Below, piece after piece: positions 25,114 through 34,128 of a DNA stretch of 64,000 nt. Every line of letters begins with the position of its first letter. The first letter of the stretch is position 1. Position numbers and translations under genes: made by a program. The notes beneath the pieces were generated by a model. The model was not told where the DNA came from. It saw only the letters and a program-made list of their open reading frames with translations, and searched no databases. Source of the DNA: Hyphomicrobiales bacterium (GTDB taxonomy: Bacteria > Pseudomonadota > Alphaproteobacteria > Rhizobiales > Devosiaceae); contig JALSII010000032.1 of assembly GCA_026981645.1 (NCBI GenBank), positions 1 through 64,000 of the forward strand, in the 5' to 3' direction.

Positions 25114-25967
25114 CCGTGCACAGCACCCATCAAATACCCTTGCGAAACGGTGTGCTGGCGCTGGGGCCGATGCCGCTAATCATGGGCATACTCAATGTTA
25201 CTCCTGACAGCTTTTCCGACGGCGGCGAATATACAACGCTAAACTTGGCCCTCAGCCACACAAAAACAATGCTTGAGGAAGGCGCCGACCTCATCGACAT
25301 TGGCGGCGAGAGCACCCGTCCCGGCGCCAACGAAGTAACCACCCAGCACGAGCTTGATCGTGTCGTTCCGGTCATCCAACATCTGGTGGCCGAGGGCATA
25401 AAAGTTCCCCTTTCCATCGACACCTACAAGGCGGTGGTTGCCGACCAGGCCATTCAGGCCGGCGCCAGCATCATCAATGATGTTCATGGCCTGCAGCGTG
25501 AGCCCGAAATGGCCGATGTCGCCGCCCTTTATGGAACGCCGGTGGTGATTATGCACTGGGACCGGTCCCGCGAAATCTCCCTCGACCTCATTGGCGAGAT
25601 GAAACGATATTTCGAAAAGTCCATCTCCATTGCCGACAAGGCCGGGATTGAGCGCAAAAAACTCATTCTGGACCCCGGCTTTGGTTTTGGCAAAACCCAT
25701 GCCGAAAATTTTGAGCTTTTGCGGCGTCTGGACGAACTCACTACACTGGGCCACCCGCTGCTCATCGGCACCTCGCGCAAGTCCATGCTTGGCACGCTGC
25801 TTGATGTGCCGGCAAAAGAACGGGTGGTGGCAACGGCGGCAACCAGCGTGCTGGCCTACGAAAAAGGCGCGCACCTTTTCCGTGTGCATGATGTAAAAGA
25901 AAACCGGCAGGCCCTGCAGGTGGCGGTGGCCACCCGATATGGACCCCCTCTGGTCGAAGGGCCGTGA
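25110..25967 (+). CDS. folP: Dihydropteroate synthase
   Basis: 285 residues. It condenses 6-hydroxymethyl-dihydropterin diphosphate with para-aminobenzoate in folate synthesis and is the target of sulfonamides. Motifs: [14 protein letters not shown] near residue 25, [37 protein letters not shown] and GTSRKSMLG. The start overlaps the rimO stop, and folB and folK follow directly, forming a folate operon. Confidence 0.95.
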   Translation: MTVHSTHQIPLRNGVLALGPMPLIMGILNVTPDSFSDGGEYTTLNLALSHTKTMLEEGADLIDIGGESTRPGANEVTTQHELDRVVPVIQHLVAEGIKVPLSIDTYKAVVADQAIQAGASIINDVHGLQREPEMADVAALYGTPVVIMHWDRSREISLDLIGEMKRYFEKSISIADKAGIERKKLILDPGFGFGKTHAENFELLRRLDELTTLGHPLLIGTSRKSMLGTLLDVPAKERVVATAATSVLAYEKGAHLFRVHDVKENRQALQVAVATRYGPPLVEGP

Positions 25968-25969
25968 AC

Positions 25970-26353
25970 ATGAACCTTGAAACCGATGATGTTATCATTC
26001 TCAAAGGCCTGGCTTTTTACGGCTATCACGGGGTGATGCCCGAAGAGGGCAAGGTGGGGTGCCGCTTTTCCCTCGATGTCACCTGCGGGCTGGACCTGAC
26101 GGCGGCGGCAAAAAGCGACGACGTGGACGAAACCATTTCCTATGAGTTCATCTTCAATATCGTGCGTGACGCCTTTGGCGAGCATCGGTTCAAGCTGCTC
26201 GAAGCACTGGCCCAGCACATTGTTGAGCGCCTGTTTGAGGCCCATGAGGAAATCAACTGGGTGCAAATCCGGGTCGCAAAACCCGAAGCCCCAATTCCCG
26301 TAGTCACCGGAGAATTTGCCGTAAAGCTGACCCGGCAGCGCCCCGATGGCTGA
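25970..26353 (+). CDS. folB: Dihydroneopterin aldolase
   Basis: 127 residues from the ATG at 25970; an alternative GTG at 25964 would overlap the folP stop by 4 bases. FolB cleaves dihydroneopterin to 6-hydroxymethyl-dihydropterin and glycolaldehyde. LKGLAFYGYHGVMPEEG near the N-terminus carries the conserved Tyr/His/Gly/Glu cluster, followed by TISYEFIFNIV and RVAKPEAPIP. Length is normal. It overlaps folK by 8 bases. Confidence 0.92.
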   Translation: MNLETDDVIILKGLAFYGYHGVMPEEGKVGCRFSLDVTCGLDLTAAAKSDDVDETISYEFIFNIVRDAFGEHRFKLLEALAQHIVERLFEAHEEINWVQIRVAKPEAPIPVVTGEFAVKLTRQRPDG

Positions 26354-26810
26354 GGCATGGCTTGGCCTTGGGGCCAATATGGATGACCCGCCCGCGCAGC
26401 TGGAAGAAGCCATTTCCCGGCTTGGCACCCACAAGGAAATTGAAATTTCCGCCCGCTCATCAACGCTGGTCAACCCGCCATGGGGCAAAACCGACCAGAA
26501 CCTGTTCCACAATCTGATGCTGGCGGTAACGACCACTTTCACCCCGCAGGAACTGCTCGCCACCTGCCTTGACATTGAAACACAAATGGGCCGGGTGCGC
26601 GGTGAAAAGTGGGGCCCCCGCCTCATCGACATCGACCTAATTGCCTATGAGCGGTTGGAAGTTCAAAGCCCCCGCCTCACCCTGCCCCACCCTCACGCTC
26701 ACGAACGGATATTCGTAATGAACCCGTTGCGCGAAATCGCCCCTCGTACCGCTCGCTGGATTGCTGAGCGTGCCGAAGCTGCCCAACGGGCAACACCCAA
26801 ATCGCGTTGA
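26346..26810 (+). CDS. folK: 2-amino-4-hydroxy-6-hydroxymethyldihydropteridine diphosphokinase
   Basis: 154 residues. HPPK transfers diphosphate from ATP to 6-hydroxymethyl-dihydropterin, making the FolP substrate. Motifs: WLGLGANMDDP at the N-terminus, NPPWGKTDQNLFHNLM, and the metal-binding GPRLIDIDLIAY followed by LPHPHAHERIFVMNPL. It is the last gene of rimO-folP-folB-folK and ends just before a GC-rich repeat. Confidence 0.95.
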   Translation: MAEAWLGLGANMDDPPAQLEEAISRLGTHKEIEISARSSTLVNPPWGKTDQNLFHNLMLAVTTTFTPQELLATCLDIETQMGRVRGEKWGPRLIDIDLIAYERLEVQSPRLTLPHPHAHERIFVMNPLREIAPRTARWIAERAEAAQRATPKSR

Positions 26811-26852
26811 CAGCCAGCTTTCGAGCGAGAGCGTGGGTGCGTATCGACCCTC

Positions 26853-26899
26853 TTCTCCCTCCCCCCTTTTGCGGGGAGGGTCGGGGTTGGGGGAGGGAA
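26853..26899. repeat. GC-rich palindromic intergenic repeat
   Basis: A C-rich run (CTCCCTCCCCCC) faces G-rich runs (GGGGAGGG, GGGTTGGGGGAGGG type) about a TTTTG centre, in the gap between convergent folK and the ATP12-like gene. It looks like the dispersed CCCTCCCC/GGGGAGGG elements common in Alphaproteobacteria. It can fold on either strand and may act as a bidirectional terminator. Only one copy was noticed in this window. Confidence 0.6.
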
Positions 26900-26920
26900 A
26901 GAAAAGTGCCGGTGGTGCGT

Positions 26921-27700
26921 TTATACCTCATCCACCAGCGCCAGAACCCTGAGCGCGGCGTCGAACTCCGCCCGGCGTTTTTCAAGGCGCGCCTCAGCTT
27001 CACTGTCTGCACCCCAGATGCGGGCATTGTAATTTTCATCCACATGGGCAGCCTCCCAGGCGGCATCCCCCTCCGTGAGTTTGTGCCGCAAGGCAATGGC
27101 CAGCAGACCGGACCCGGTAAGCCCGGTAATCGACATAAGTGTGGTGGCCGCAAAATGGTTCAGGTCGGCAAGAGAGTCTTTGAGCCGCGCCAGGGTTGCC
27201 TCGGGCTGGTCTTCGTGAACAATACCAACAACGGGCCGAAATTTCACCGAAAAATGTCGGGAAACCTTCGACAGAATGGTATCCCAATGCTGTTCCTGCA
27301 AAGCGACCAACTCCTGCGGACTGTCGGCGCGAAACAGCATCAAGTCATTACCAGCAAAGCTGATGATTTCGTCCCGAAGCGCTCCAAGTGCCGCCTCTCC
27401 CCCTTCAACTGCTGAGTTGACCAGACGCACAACCGGCATTGAGGCCGCATCAATATGGCTCGCCTGTGCCTCCCATTCCGCAACCATCAGCGCTGCCAGC
27501 TCCCGCGAGGGCACGGTGACTGCCGTCCGCCCCGGGGTTTTTGTCGTCCGCCCGTCAAGCAGAATGGAAAAGCCTTCTGCGGCCTCCCCAACCTCAGCCT
27601 TTTCATAAAAACGCTTGGGCAGCTGGGTTTTGGTATGGGCCTGGGCGCGGCCAAAACCGTCATCCATGTGCTTGTGGGCTTCTTCAATGATTTCGCGCAT
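26921..27700 (-). CDS. ATP12-family F1-ATPase assembly chaperone
   Basis: 259 residues matching the ATP12 family, which chaperones the F1-ATPase alpha subunit in mitochondria and is shared with Alphaproteobacteria. Signature segments: FSILLDGRTTKTPGRTAVTVPSRELA (split: about 44-69), AEWEAQASHIDAASMPVVRLVNSA, the acidic AGNDLMLFRA, and SLADLNHFAATTLMSITGLTGSGLLAIAL. It is the last gene of the rarA-crcB-rlu-HAD-ATP12 operon, 1 base after the HAD stop. Confidence 0.92.
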   Translation of the reverse strand: MREIIEEAHKHMDDGFGRAQAHTKTQLPKRFYEKAEVGEAAEGFSILLDGRTTKTPGRTAVTVPSRELAALMVAEWEAQASHIDAASMPVVRLVNSAVEGGEAALGALRDEIISFAGNDLMLFRADSPQELVALQEQHWDTILSKVSRHFSVKFRPVVGIVHEDQPEATLARLKDSLADLNHFAATTLMSITGLTGSGLLAIALRHKLTEGDAAWEAAHVDENYNARIWGADSEAEARLEKRRAEFDAALRVLALVDEV

Positions 27701-27701
27701 A

Positions 27702-28373
27702 TCAGTTCTCTACCAGTTTCTCGATTGCATCGCTCAGGGCCGAAAAATCATCAATTATCATATCCGCACCAGCGGCCCGCAATTCGTCTATGGGGTGATA
27801 GCCCCAACTCACGCCGACGGACTTCACTCCAGCAGCAAGCGCCATATCAATATCGTGATTGGTATCCCCAATCATCACCGTTTGCTCAGGGTCAGCGCCA
27901 ACCACGGACATGGCGGTAAAAATCATCTCCGGGTTGGGCTTGGACATGTTGGTGTCTGGGGTTTGCAGGGAAGTGAACAGGGAAAGCAAATCATGGGCCT
28001 TGAGTACACGCTTTGTGCCCACCAGCGGCTTGCCGGTTGCCACAGCCAACAGCGTATCATTGCGGGCATCCAGTGCTTTAAGCATATCCAGCGCCCCGGG
28101 AAACAGAGCCTCGCGCATGGAAGCGGAAGCGGCGGCGAGATACTCGCGCCGATAGAGATTGCCCAGTTCAGTCACCAGCATTTCGTCGGCATCCGGCGCG
28201 ATGCGGCGCACCCCCTCAAAAAGTCCAAGCCCGGAAATCGAGCGGATTGCTTTTTCATCAGGCCCCTCCCTGCCGACGCTGACAAAGGCGTTGGTGACCG
28301 CCTCAACCACCAGCGCCACTGTATCAATAAGGGTTCCATCGAGGTCAAAAATCACCAGTCTTGGTGCGCTCAT
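27702..28373 (-). CDS. HAD-superfamily hydrolase, phosphoglycolate-phosphatase-like
   Basis: 223 residues of HAD subfamily IA. Motif I FDLDGTLID (residues 9-17) has the nucleophile and acid Asp pair; motif II lies at AVATGKP, motif III Lys in MSKPNPEM, and motif IV MIGDTNHDIDMALAAG. A helical cap lies between motifs I and II. The precise phosphate ester is unknown. It overlaps the pseudouridine synthase gene by 4 bases and is followed by the ATP12-like gene, an arrangement common in this class. Confidence 0.88.
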   Translation of the reverse strand: MSAPRLVIFDLDGTLIDTVALVVEAVTNAFVSVGREGPDEKAIRSISGLGLFEGVRRIAPDADEMLVTELGNLYRREYLAAASASMREALFPGALDMLKALDARNDTLLAVATGKPLVGTKRVLKAHDLLSLFTSLQTPDTNMSKPNPEMIFTAMSVVGADPEQTVMIGDTNHDIDMALAAGVKSVGVSWGYHPIDELRAAGADMIIDDFSALSDAIEKLVEN

Positions 28374-29368
28374 GCATCCTCCGGGTCAATTTTTTGCACA
28401 TCATAACGTGCCGCATCAAAACCCAGCATATCAAAAGTCTTTTGCATATGGGGGGGCAGAGGCGCGCTGATATCAAGACGTTTGCCACTGCGCAAGGGCA
28501 GCGCCAACCGCCGCGCGTGCAGATGCAGACCCCGCCCCAGCCCTTCGGGTGCCTGCCAGTTCCAGTCGTCCATCTCAAAATAGCGCGGGTCGTCCAGAAT
28601 GGGGGTGCCCAGATTCATCATATGCACCCTGAGTTGATGGGTGCGCCCGGTAACCGGTTTCAAGGTCACCCACGAGAGTTTGCGGGCAGCGTTTTCAGTT
28701 ACCGAATAATGGCTCATGGAGTGCTGCGCGCCCTTGAAGCCCTTTTCGACCACCACCACCTGCTCGCCGTCCCGCGTTGGTTTTTTGGCCAGAAAGCACG
28801 AAATCGTGCCCTGCGCCGGATTGGGCACCCCCGCAACTATCGCCCAGTAGATTTTGCGGGCCGAACGCGACCGGAACACGCCACCGAAATGGGAAGCAAC
28901 GGCGCGGGTCTTGGCCACCAGCAAACAGCCCGACGTGTCCCGGTCGAGCCGATGCACCAGCCTTGGCGCTTCTCCCTTTTTGTCGGGCAGGCTTTTGAGC
29001 ATGCCGTCTATGTGACGTTTGGTACCGCTCCCCCCCTGCACCGCAAGCCCGTGCGGTTTGTTGAAGACATAGAGGTCGTCATCCTCATACAGAATGAGGT
29101 CGCGCAAAAACTGCGCGTCCTCGCGCCGGTTGTGCTCAGGCTTTTGCTCCGGCACCGGCTTGTCGTCCACCGGGGGCACCCGCACCACCTGCCCGGCACT
29201 GAGGCGCGTACTGGCCTTGACCCGCCCCTTGTCCACCCGCACCTGGCCCGTGCGCAAGAGTTTCTGCAAGCGGCCAAAGGGCACCTGCGGATAATGAAGA
29301 GAGAACCAGCGGTCCAGCCGCATACCCTCTTCGTCCTCCCCAACCGGCTGATGACTTACCCCGCTCAC
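28370..29368 (-). CDS. RluC/RluD-family 23S rRNA pseudouridine synthase
   Basis: 332 residues. An N-terminal S4 RNA-binding domain (MRLDRWFSLHYPQVPFGRLQKLLRTGQV) is followed by the RluA-type catalytic domain with HRLDRDTSGCLLVAKT, where the second Asp is the nucleophile. GRTHQLRVHMMNLGTPILDD is the conserved C-terminal motif. It isomerises uridines in RNA, most likely 23S rRNA; RluC is the best guess but the target cannot be proven. It overlaps crcB by 4 bases. Confidence 0.88.
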   Translation of the reverse strand: MSGVSHQPVGEDEEGMRLDRWFSLHYPQVPFGRLQKLLRTGQVRVDKGRVKASTRLSAGQVVRVPPVDDKPVPEQKPEHNRREDAQFLRDLILYEDDDLYVFNKPHGLAVQGGSGTKRHIDGMLKSLPDKKGEAPRLVHRLDRDTSGCLLVAKTRAVASHFGGVFRSRSARKIYWAIVAGVPNPAQGTISCFLAKKPTRDGEQVVVVEKGFKGAQHSMSHYSVTENAARKLSWVTLKPVTGRTHQLRVHMMNLGTPILDDPRYFEMDDWNWQAPEGLGRGLHLHARRLALPLRSGKRLDISAPLPPHMQKTFDMLGFDAARYDVQKIDPEDA

Positions 29369-29748
29369 AAGGGTAACCCGCGCATGAACAAAAGTCCCGC
29401 AAAGAGCGCCAGAATTGAAAGTACCACGGACGCGGATATATAAACCAGCGCCTGCCCCATCTCGCCGCGCTCCATCAGAACGATTGCATCAAGAGAAAAG
29501 GCGGAAAAAGTAGTGAACCCGCCCAGAAGGCCCACGGCAACAAAAAGGCGCGCTTCGTTTTGCCAGCCTGGCAGCAGTTTTGCCAAAAGGCCCACCAGCA
29601 GCCCCATGACCAGAGAGCCAAAAACATTGACAATCAGGGTAGCGAAAGGAAATCCGCTGACCCCCATGCGCCCGACCAGCACCCCGATGCCATAGCGCCC
29701 CATGGCCCCCAGTGCGCCCCCTGCCCCCACCATAAGGAAAGCGTTCAT
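29365..29748 (-). CDS. crcB: Fluoride exporter CrcB/Fluc
   Basis: 127 residues with four membrane helices. NVFGSLVMGLL and the GGFTTFSAFSLD motif (TTFS, Phe-box and central sodium site) are diagnostic of Fluc channels, which form dual-topology dimers exporting fluoride. It is embedded between rarA and the pseudouridine synthase gene with 4-base overlaps on both sides, so it is expressed with them; no fluoride riboswitch is apparent. Confidence 0.93.
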   Translation of the reverse strand: MNAFLMVGAGGALGAMGRYGIGVLVGRMGVSGFPFATLIVNVFGSLVMGLLVGLLAKLLPGWQNEARLFVAVGLLGGFTTFSAFSLDAIVLMERGEMGQALVYISASVVLSILALFAGLLFMRGLPL

Positions 29749-31103
29749 TCTAAATTATCCTGCCCCTGTTTGCTCTCTTCGTCCTTTTGCGCCTTCTTTG
29801 AGCGCAGACGGGCAAAATAGTCGAGACGTTTTTTTATCTCACGCTCAAATCCGCGTTCCAGCGGCGTGTAAAACTCCTGCCGCCCGATTTTTTCCGGGAA
29901 ATATTGCTGGCCTGAAAACCCTTCGGGGGTGTCGTGGTCATAGATGTACCCCTCACCATATCCCTCCCCCTTCATCAGTTTTGTGGGCACGTTCAGAATA
30001 GCCATCGGCGGCTGGGGCGAGCCGGTTTTTTTTGCCAGCGCGCTGGCCGCTTTGAAGGCGGTGTAAACCGCGTTGGATTTGGGGGCCAAGGCCAGATAGA
30101 CCACGGCCTGGGCCAGCGCCAACTCGCCCTCGGGAGAGCCCAGCATCTGGTAGGCATCGCGCGCCGCAATGGCCTGCACCAGGGCCTGAGGGTCGGCCAT
30201 ACCGATATCCTCAACCGCCATGCGAATGAGGCGGCGTGCCAGAAACATCGGGTCCTCCCCGGCGTCAATCATGCGCGAGAAATAATAAAGCGCCGCATCG
30301 GCGTCCGAGCCGCGCACGGTTTTGTGCAGCGCCGAAATCAGGTTGTAATGGCCGTCCTGCGCCTTGTCATAAACCGGCGCCCTCCGCTGCACCAGCATGA
30401 CCAGCCCCTCATGGTCCAGCGTTTGCGTGTCACTGGTTGCCGCCAGCACTTCTTCGGCCAGCCCCAGCACCGCCCGCCCGTCACCATCTGCCAGCCCGAT
30501 GAGAGAAAGCCGCGCTTCTTTCGTCAGCGGCAGTTTACGCCCAAGCAGGGTTTCAGCGCGCTTGAGCAGGTTTTCAAGGTCCTCGGCGGCAAGGCTTTCA
30601 AAGCGTAACACCTGCGCACGGGAGAGCAACGCAGCATTCAGTTCAAACGAGGGATTCTCAGTTGTTGCCCCAACCAGAACCAGCGTTCCGTCCTCCATTA
30701 CGGGTAAAAACCCGTCCTGCTGGGCTCGGTTGAAACGGTGAATTTCATCGACAAACAAAAGCGTGCGCTGGCCGGTGCGTCGGGAAAAGCGCGCCGTCTC
30801 GAACACTTTTTTCAGGTCGGCAACCCCTGAAAATACTGCCGAAATCTGCTGGAACTGAAAGCCCACCTCATCGGCAAGAAGGCGTGCGACCGTGGTCTTT
30901 CCGGTGCCCGGTGGCCCCCACAAAATAAGCGAACTCAGACGCCCCGAAGCAATCATCCGCCTGAGCGCTCCCTCCGGTCCCAGCAGGTGGTCCTGCCCGA
31001 TAACTTCGCCAAGAGCAGCAGGACGCAGCCGGTCGGCCAATGGCCGCGAGCTGTCATCCTCTGGCTTGTCGCCATTACTGTCAGGCGAGAACAGGTCGCC
31101 CAT
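29745..31103 (-). CDS. rarA: Replication-associated recombination protein A (MgsA/Mgs1 family AAA+ ATPase)
   Basis: 452 residues. Walker A GPPGTGKTTVARLLA near residue 65, Walker B LFVDEIHRFN, sensor VGATTENPSFELNAALLSR, and the C-terminal tetramerisation domain ending in GFSGQQYFPEK. RarA acts at stalled replication forks with SSB and the clamp loader. It starts a five-gene operon with crcB, the pseudouridine synthase, HAD and ATP12 genes, all overlapping or nearly so. Confidence 0.94.
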   Translation of the reverse strand: MGDLFSPDSNGDKPEDDSSRPLADRLRPAALGEVIGQDHLLGPEGALRRMIASGRLSSLILWGPPGTGKTTVARLLADEVGFQFQQISAVFSGVADLKKVFETARFSRRTGQRTLLFVDEIHRFNRAQQDGFLPVMEDGTLVLVGATTENPSFELNAALLSRAQVLRFESLAAEDLENLLKRAETLLGRKLPLTKEARLSLIGLADGDGRAVLGLAEEVLAATSDTQTLDHEGLVMLVQRRAPVYDKAQDGHYNLISALHKTVRGSDADAALYYFSRMIDAGEDPMFLARRLIRMAVEDIGMADPQALVQAIAARDAYQMLGSPEGELALAQAVVYLALAPKSNAVYTAFKAASALAKKTGSPQPPMAILNVPTKLMKGEGYGEGYIYDHDTPEGFSGQQYFPEKIGRQEFYTPLERGFEREIKKRLDYFARLRSKKAQKDEESKQGQDNLE

Positions 31104-31144
31104 TGCTTTGCCCTTTCAGAGCGCTTCCAGGGTAAGTGGCCCTG

Positions 31145-31171
31145 ATTATCCGGTTCCCAAGCGCGGATAAT
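31145..31171. promoter_or_regulatory. Perfect inverted repeat upstream of rarA
   Basis: ATTATCCG (31145-31152) and CGGATAAT (31164-31171) are exact inverted copies with an 11-base spacer, 42 bases before the rarA ATG in the 124-base gap. No T-tract follows on either strand. It may be a regulator site or an RNA hairpin; no known box is recognised. Confidence 0.35.
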
Positions 31172-31227
31172 TCAAAGACGTCAAGAGCCTTGTTTTGACG
31201 CGTTTCAAAATATGCTGGCTTCTGTCT

Positions 31228-32277
31228 TCATCGTTTTCGCGAAGGATGTTTGACAATCCCCAACTCGTAAAGGCTTTCAGCCGCCGAAATGGTGGCTTCC
31301 TCGGGGGTACGGTAGTCGCGCCCCATAAGTTCCGCCCCATAGGAGCCATCATAGAGCCGGATGGTATCAAGGTCAGCAGAAATCTGGCGGATAGTCCGGT
31401 CAAACCGTCCAAGAAAGCGCAGCAGCCATTTGGGCGCCGCGCGGCCGGGCACCTTCACTTCGGGATAATTGGCCCCCAGCAGTCTCGCAATAGAGATAAA
31501 CTCCATATATTGTGCGTTGGCGATGACCCTCCGCCCGGCGCTGGTGGGATTGAGGAACGCCGCCACATGAATGTTGGCCACGTCCCGCACGTCAACAACC
31601 CCAATACCCCCCGGAGGCATTGCAGGAACCTTGCCCGCCAGAACCCGGCGCACAATTTCAAGCGAAGCGCTGGTGTCAGCATCAACCGCCGGTCCGAACA
31701 CCATGGAAGGGCACACCGTTGTCAGCCTGACACCATTGCGCTTGGCCGTTTCCCAGGCCAGAACCTCGCTCCTGACCTTGGCTTCGGGATAGGCCCATGT
31801 GCCCTTAAGTCCCTCAACACTGGTCCAGTCCGCTTCGGTAAAGCGCACGGTGCCCTTGTCGTTTTTTACCCCGTAACCGATGGCGGCAATGGATGAGGTC
31901 ATGATGATGCGCGAAATACCGGCACTGTGAGCAAAGCCCATTACACGCTGCGTACCCTCGATGGCCGGGCGGATAACATCGTCACGCACCTTGGGTTCTT
32001 TCATGGGAACAACGGTTGCCACATGCATCACCCCGTCAGCCCCCAGCATGGCTTCGGCCCAACCGGTGTCGCTCAGCAAATCGCAGGTGAACAGGGAAAA
32101 GCGCTGAAAGGCCGGTTTGGCGACCATCTCGGAAATGGATTGCCGCACCTGGGGGATTTTTGCCTGAGAACGCAAGGTTCCGCGCACCGCAAAGCCCAGT
32201 TCGAGCAATTGCGCGATGATGTGTTTGGCAATGAAGCCGGAAGCCCCCGTAACTACAACCGTTTTCAAATTTGCCAT
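31228..32277 (-). CDS. NAD(P)-dependent epimerase/dihydroflavonol-reductase-like oxidoreductase
   Basis: 349 residues of the extended short-chain dehydrogenase family. The N-terminal Rossmann motif is VVVTGASGFIAKHII, with TSSIAAIG (catalytic Ser region) and YPEAK (the YxxxK catalytic pair). The central pattern resembles dihydroflavonol-4-reductase and cinnamoyl-CoA-reductase-type enzymes, so reduction of a carbonyl compound with NADPH is likely; the substrate is unknown. It stands alone between rarA and the end of the ribosomal block, preceded by about 140 bases containing its promoter. Confidence 0.85.
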   Translation of the reverse strand: MANLKTVVVTGASGFIAKHIIAQLLELGFAVRGTLRSQAKIPQVRQSISEMVAKPAFQRFSLFTCDLLSDTGWAEAMLGADGVMHVATVVPMKEPKVRDDVIRPAIEGTQRVMGFAHSAGISRIIMTSSIAAIGYGVKNDKGTVRFTEADWTSVEGLKGTWAYPEAKVRSEVLAWETAKRNGVRLTTVCPSMVFGPAVDADTSASLEIVRRVLAGKVPAMPPGGIGVVDVRDVANIHVAAFLNPTSAGRRVIANAQYMEFISIARLLGANYPEVKVPGRAAPKWLLRFLGRFDRTIRQISADLDTIRLYDGSYGAELMGRDYRTPEEATISAAESLYELGIVKHPSRKR

Positions 32278-32416
32278 GTCGGCAATTCCCTATCCATTAC
32301 TTGAAAATCTCCGGGATATCCGTTCAGAAGTGAACCGGGCAAACCATCAGCTTAACTATTTGTGGCATCGTGTCAGCATTTGCAAAGTAAAATTCACTGG
32401 ATTGTGGAAGACATCA

Positions 32417-32452
32417 ACAAAAAAGGCAGCCGCGTTAATCACGCAACTGCCC
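32417..32452 (-). terminator. Terminator of the ribosomal-protein/rpoA/rplQ transcript
   Basis: On the minus strand GGCAGTTGCGT..ACGCGGCTGCC forms a stem (GGCAG/CTGCC plus GCGT/ACGC, TAAT-type loop) followed by TTTTTTG. It begins 26 bases past the rplQ stop and ends the long ribosomal gene chain. Confidence 0.85.
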
Positions 32453-32477
32453 AATCACGGAATTTTCTTGGCTACTA

Positions 32478-32912
32478 CTAAGCAGCAACCTCATCGGCAT
32501 CGTCAGAGACGAAGTCAGCCGTGGGGCCCGAATCCTGTCCCTTGGCCTCAACATCACGTTCGACAAACTCTATAACAGCAATCGGCGCGTTGTCCCCATA
32601 GCGAAAACCGGCCTTGAGCACTCGGGTGTAGCCGCCCTGACGGTCCTTGTAGCGTTCCGCCAGCACATCAAACAGCTTGGCGACAATTGCAGTATCCCCG
32701 CCCAGTTTGGCAAGGCCCTGGCGGCGGGCATGCAAATCGCCACGTTTGCCAAGGGTTATGAGCTTTTCCACAATCGGGCGCAGCTCTTTGGCCTTGGGCA
32801 GCGTGGTCGTGATTTGTTCATGCTTGATCAACGCAATGGACATGTTGACAAACATCGCCTTGCGATGGCTGGACGTCCGGTTTAGTTTGCGGCCGGCTTT
32901 GCGATGGCGCAT
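32478..32912 (-). CDS. rplQ: 50S ribosomal protein L17
   Basis: 144 residues starting [24 protein letters not shown], the conserved L17 N-terminus; it binds 23S rRNA near the exit tunnel. The acidic C-terminal tail (after residue 120) is a common alphaproteobacterial extension. Last gene of the alpha operon, after rpoA; AAGGAG precedes the ATG. An intrinsic terminator follows. Confidence 0.96.
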   Translation of the reverse strand: MRHRKAGRKLNRTSSHRKAMFVNMSIALIKHEQITTTLPKAKELRPIVEKLITLGKRGDLHARRQGLAKLGGDTAIVAKLFDVLAERYKDRQGGYTRVLKAGFRYGDNAPIAVIEFVERDVEAKGQDSGPTADFVSDDADEVAA

Positions 32913-32999
32913 TTGAACTCTCCTTTACTTCACACCCCTCTTTTTTCAGGGGCATGCCTGTTCTGTTATGTTCGAGCGTGCAGCCCAAACGTCAACCGA

Positions 33000-34025
33000 T
33001 CAATAATGATCCTCGTAACGCTTGGACAGTTCGTCAATATTCTCCGGCGGCCAGTTGGCCACATCCATTCCAAGATGCAGTCCCATCTGCGCCAGCACTT
33101 CCTTGATTTCATTCAGCGACTTGCGCCCGAAATTCGGAGTACGCAGCATCTCGCCCTCGGTCTTTTGAATAAGGTCGCCAATGTAAACGATATTGTCGTT
33201 CTTCAGGCAATTTGCCGAACGCACCGAAAGCTCCAGTTCGTCCACCTTCTTGAGCAGTGCCGGGTTGAAAGCAAGCTCGGGCACTGTGTCCTGAGCAACC
33301 TCTTTTTCGGGTTCTTCGAAGTTCACAAAAACCGTAAGCTGATCCTGCAGAATGCGCGCGGCATAAGCCACAGCATCTTCAGGGGAAACGCCGCCATTTG
33401 TTTCGATCTGCATGGTCAGCTTGTCATAGTCGAGCACCTGCCCCTCGCGGGTGGGCTCCACCTTGTAGCTGACCCGGCGCACGGGCGAATAAAGTGCATC
33501 AACCGGCACAAAACCGATGGGCGCGTCCTCGGGCAGATTTTGTTCAGCCGCCACATAGCCCTTGCCGCTGTCAACGGTGAACTCGATATTGATTTCAGCG
33601 CCATTATCCAGATGACACAGAACCAGTTCAGGGTTGAGCACTTCAATATCGCCGGTGGTTTCGATATCACCGGCAGTGACCGTGCCCGGTCCCTTTTTGC
33701 TCAGCGTCAGGCGCTTGGGGCCTTCCGCTTCCATGCGCAGGGCAATTTCTTTAACATTCAGCACCAGATCGGTGATATCTTCGCGCACGCCGGGCACCGA
33801 AGTGAATTCGTGCAGCACACCGTCAATTTTCATTGCAGTGACAGCCGCCCCCTGCAGGGAGGACAACAAAACCCGGCGCAGTGAATTGCCCAGCGTCAGG
33901 CCGTAGCCGCGCTCCAGCGGTTCTGCAACGACTGAGGCCAGCCGGTTGTCTTCACTGTCGATGACGATATCCAGTTTGGTCGGTTTGATCAAAGCCTGCC
34001 AGTTGTCTTGGATCACGTTCAGCAT
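33000..34025 (-). CDS. rpoA: DNA-directed RNA polymerase subunit alpha
   Basis: 341 residues from the ATG at 34025 ([15 protein letters not shown]); the frame continues upstream but without conservation. The N-terminal domain has [24 protein letters not shown], needed for dimerisation and assembly. The C-terminal domain (about 255-330) carries [22 protein letters not shown] and [14 protein letters not shown], which contact UP elements and activators. It sits between rpsK and rplQ as in all alpha operons. Confidence 0.97.
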   Translation of the reverse strand: MLNVIQDNWQALIKPTKLDIVIDSEDNRLASVVAEPLERGYGLTLGNSLRRVLLSSLQGAAVTAMKIDGVLHEFTSVPGVREDITDLVLNVKEIALRMEAEGPKRLTLSKKGPGTVTAGDIETTGDIEVLNPELVLCHLDNGAEINIEFTVDSGKGYVAAEQNLPEDAPIGFVPVDALYSPVRRVSYKVEPTREGQVLDYDKLTMQIETNGGVSPEDAVAYAARILQDQLTVFVNFEEPEKEVAQDTVPELAFNPALLKKVDELELSVRSANCLKNDNIVYIGDLIQKTEGEMLRTPNFGRKSLNEIKEVLAQMGLHLGMDVANWPPENIDELSKRYEDHY

Positions 34026-34073
34026 CCTTTTATGTTCGCGGCTGCAAAATCTCTGCCGCACAGCCACTTGGAT

Positions 34074-34116
34074 TAAAAAGCCGACCCGGGCGGGAGAGAA
34101 GTCCTCCGCCCCGGGC
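34074..34116 (-). terminator. Terminator-like hairpin between rpsK and rpoA
   Basis: On the minus strand CCCGGGGCGGAG and CTCCCGCCCGGG form a long GC-rich stem, followed by TCGGC and then TTTTTAAT. It lies 12 bases beyond the rpsK stop, inside the operon. Read-through must occur for rpoA to be expressed, so partial termination, RNA processing or an extra rpoA promoter downstream of it is likely. Confidence 0.55.
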
Positions 34117-34128
34117 GCAACTGATGGG

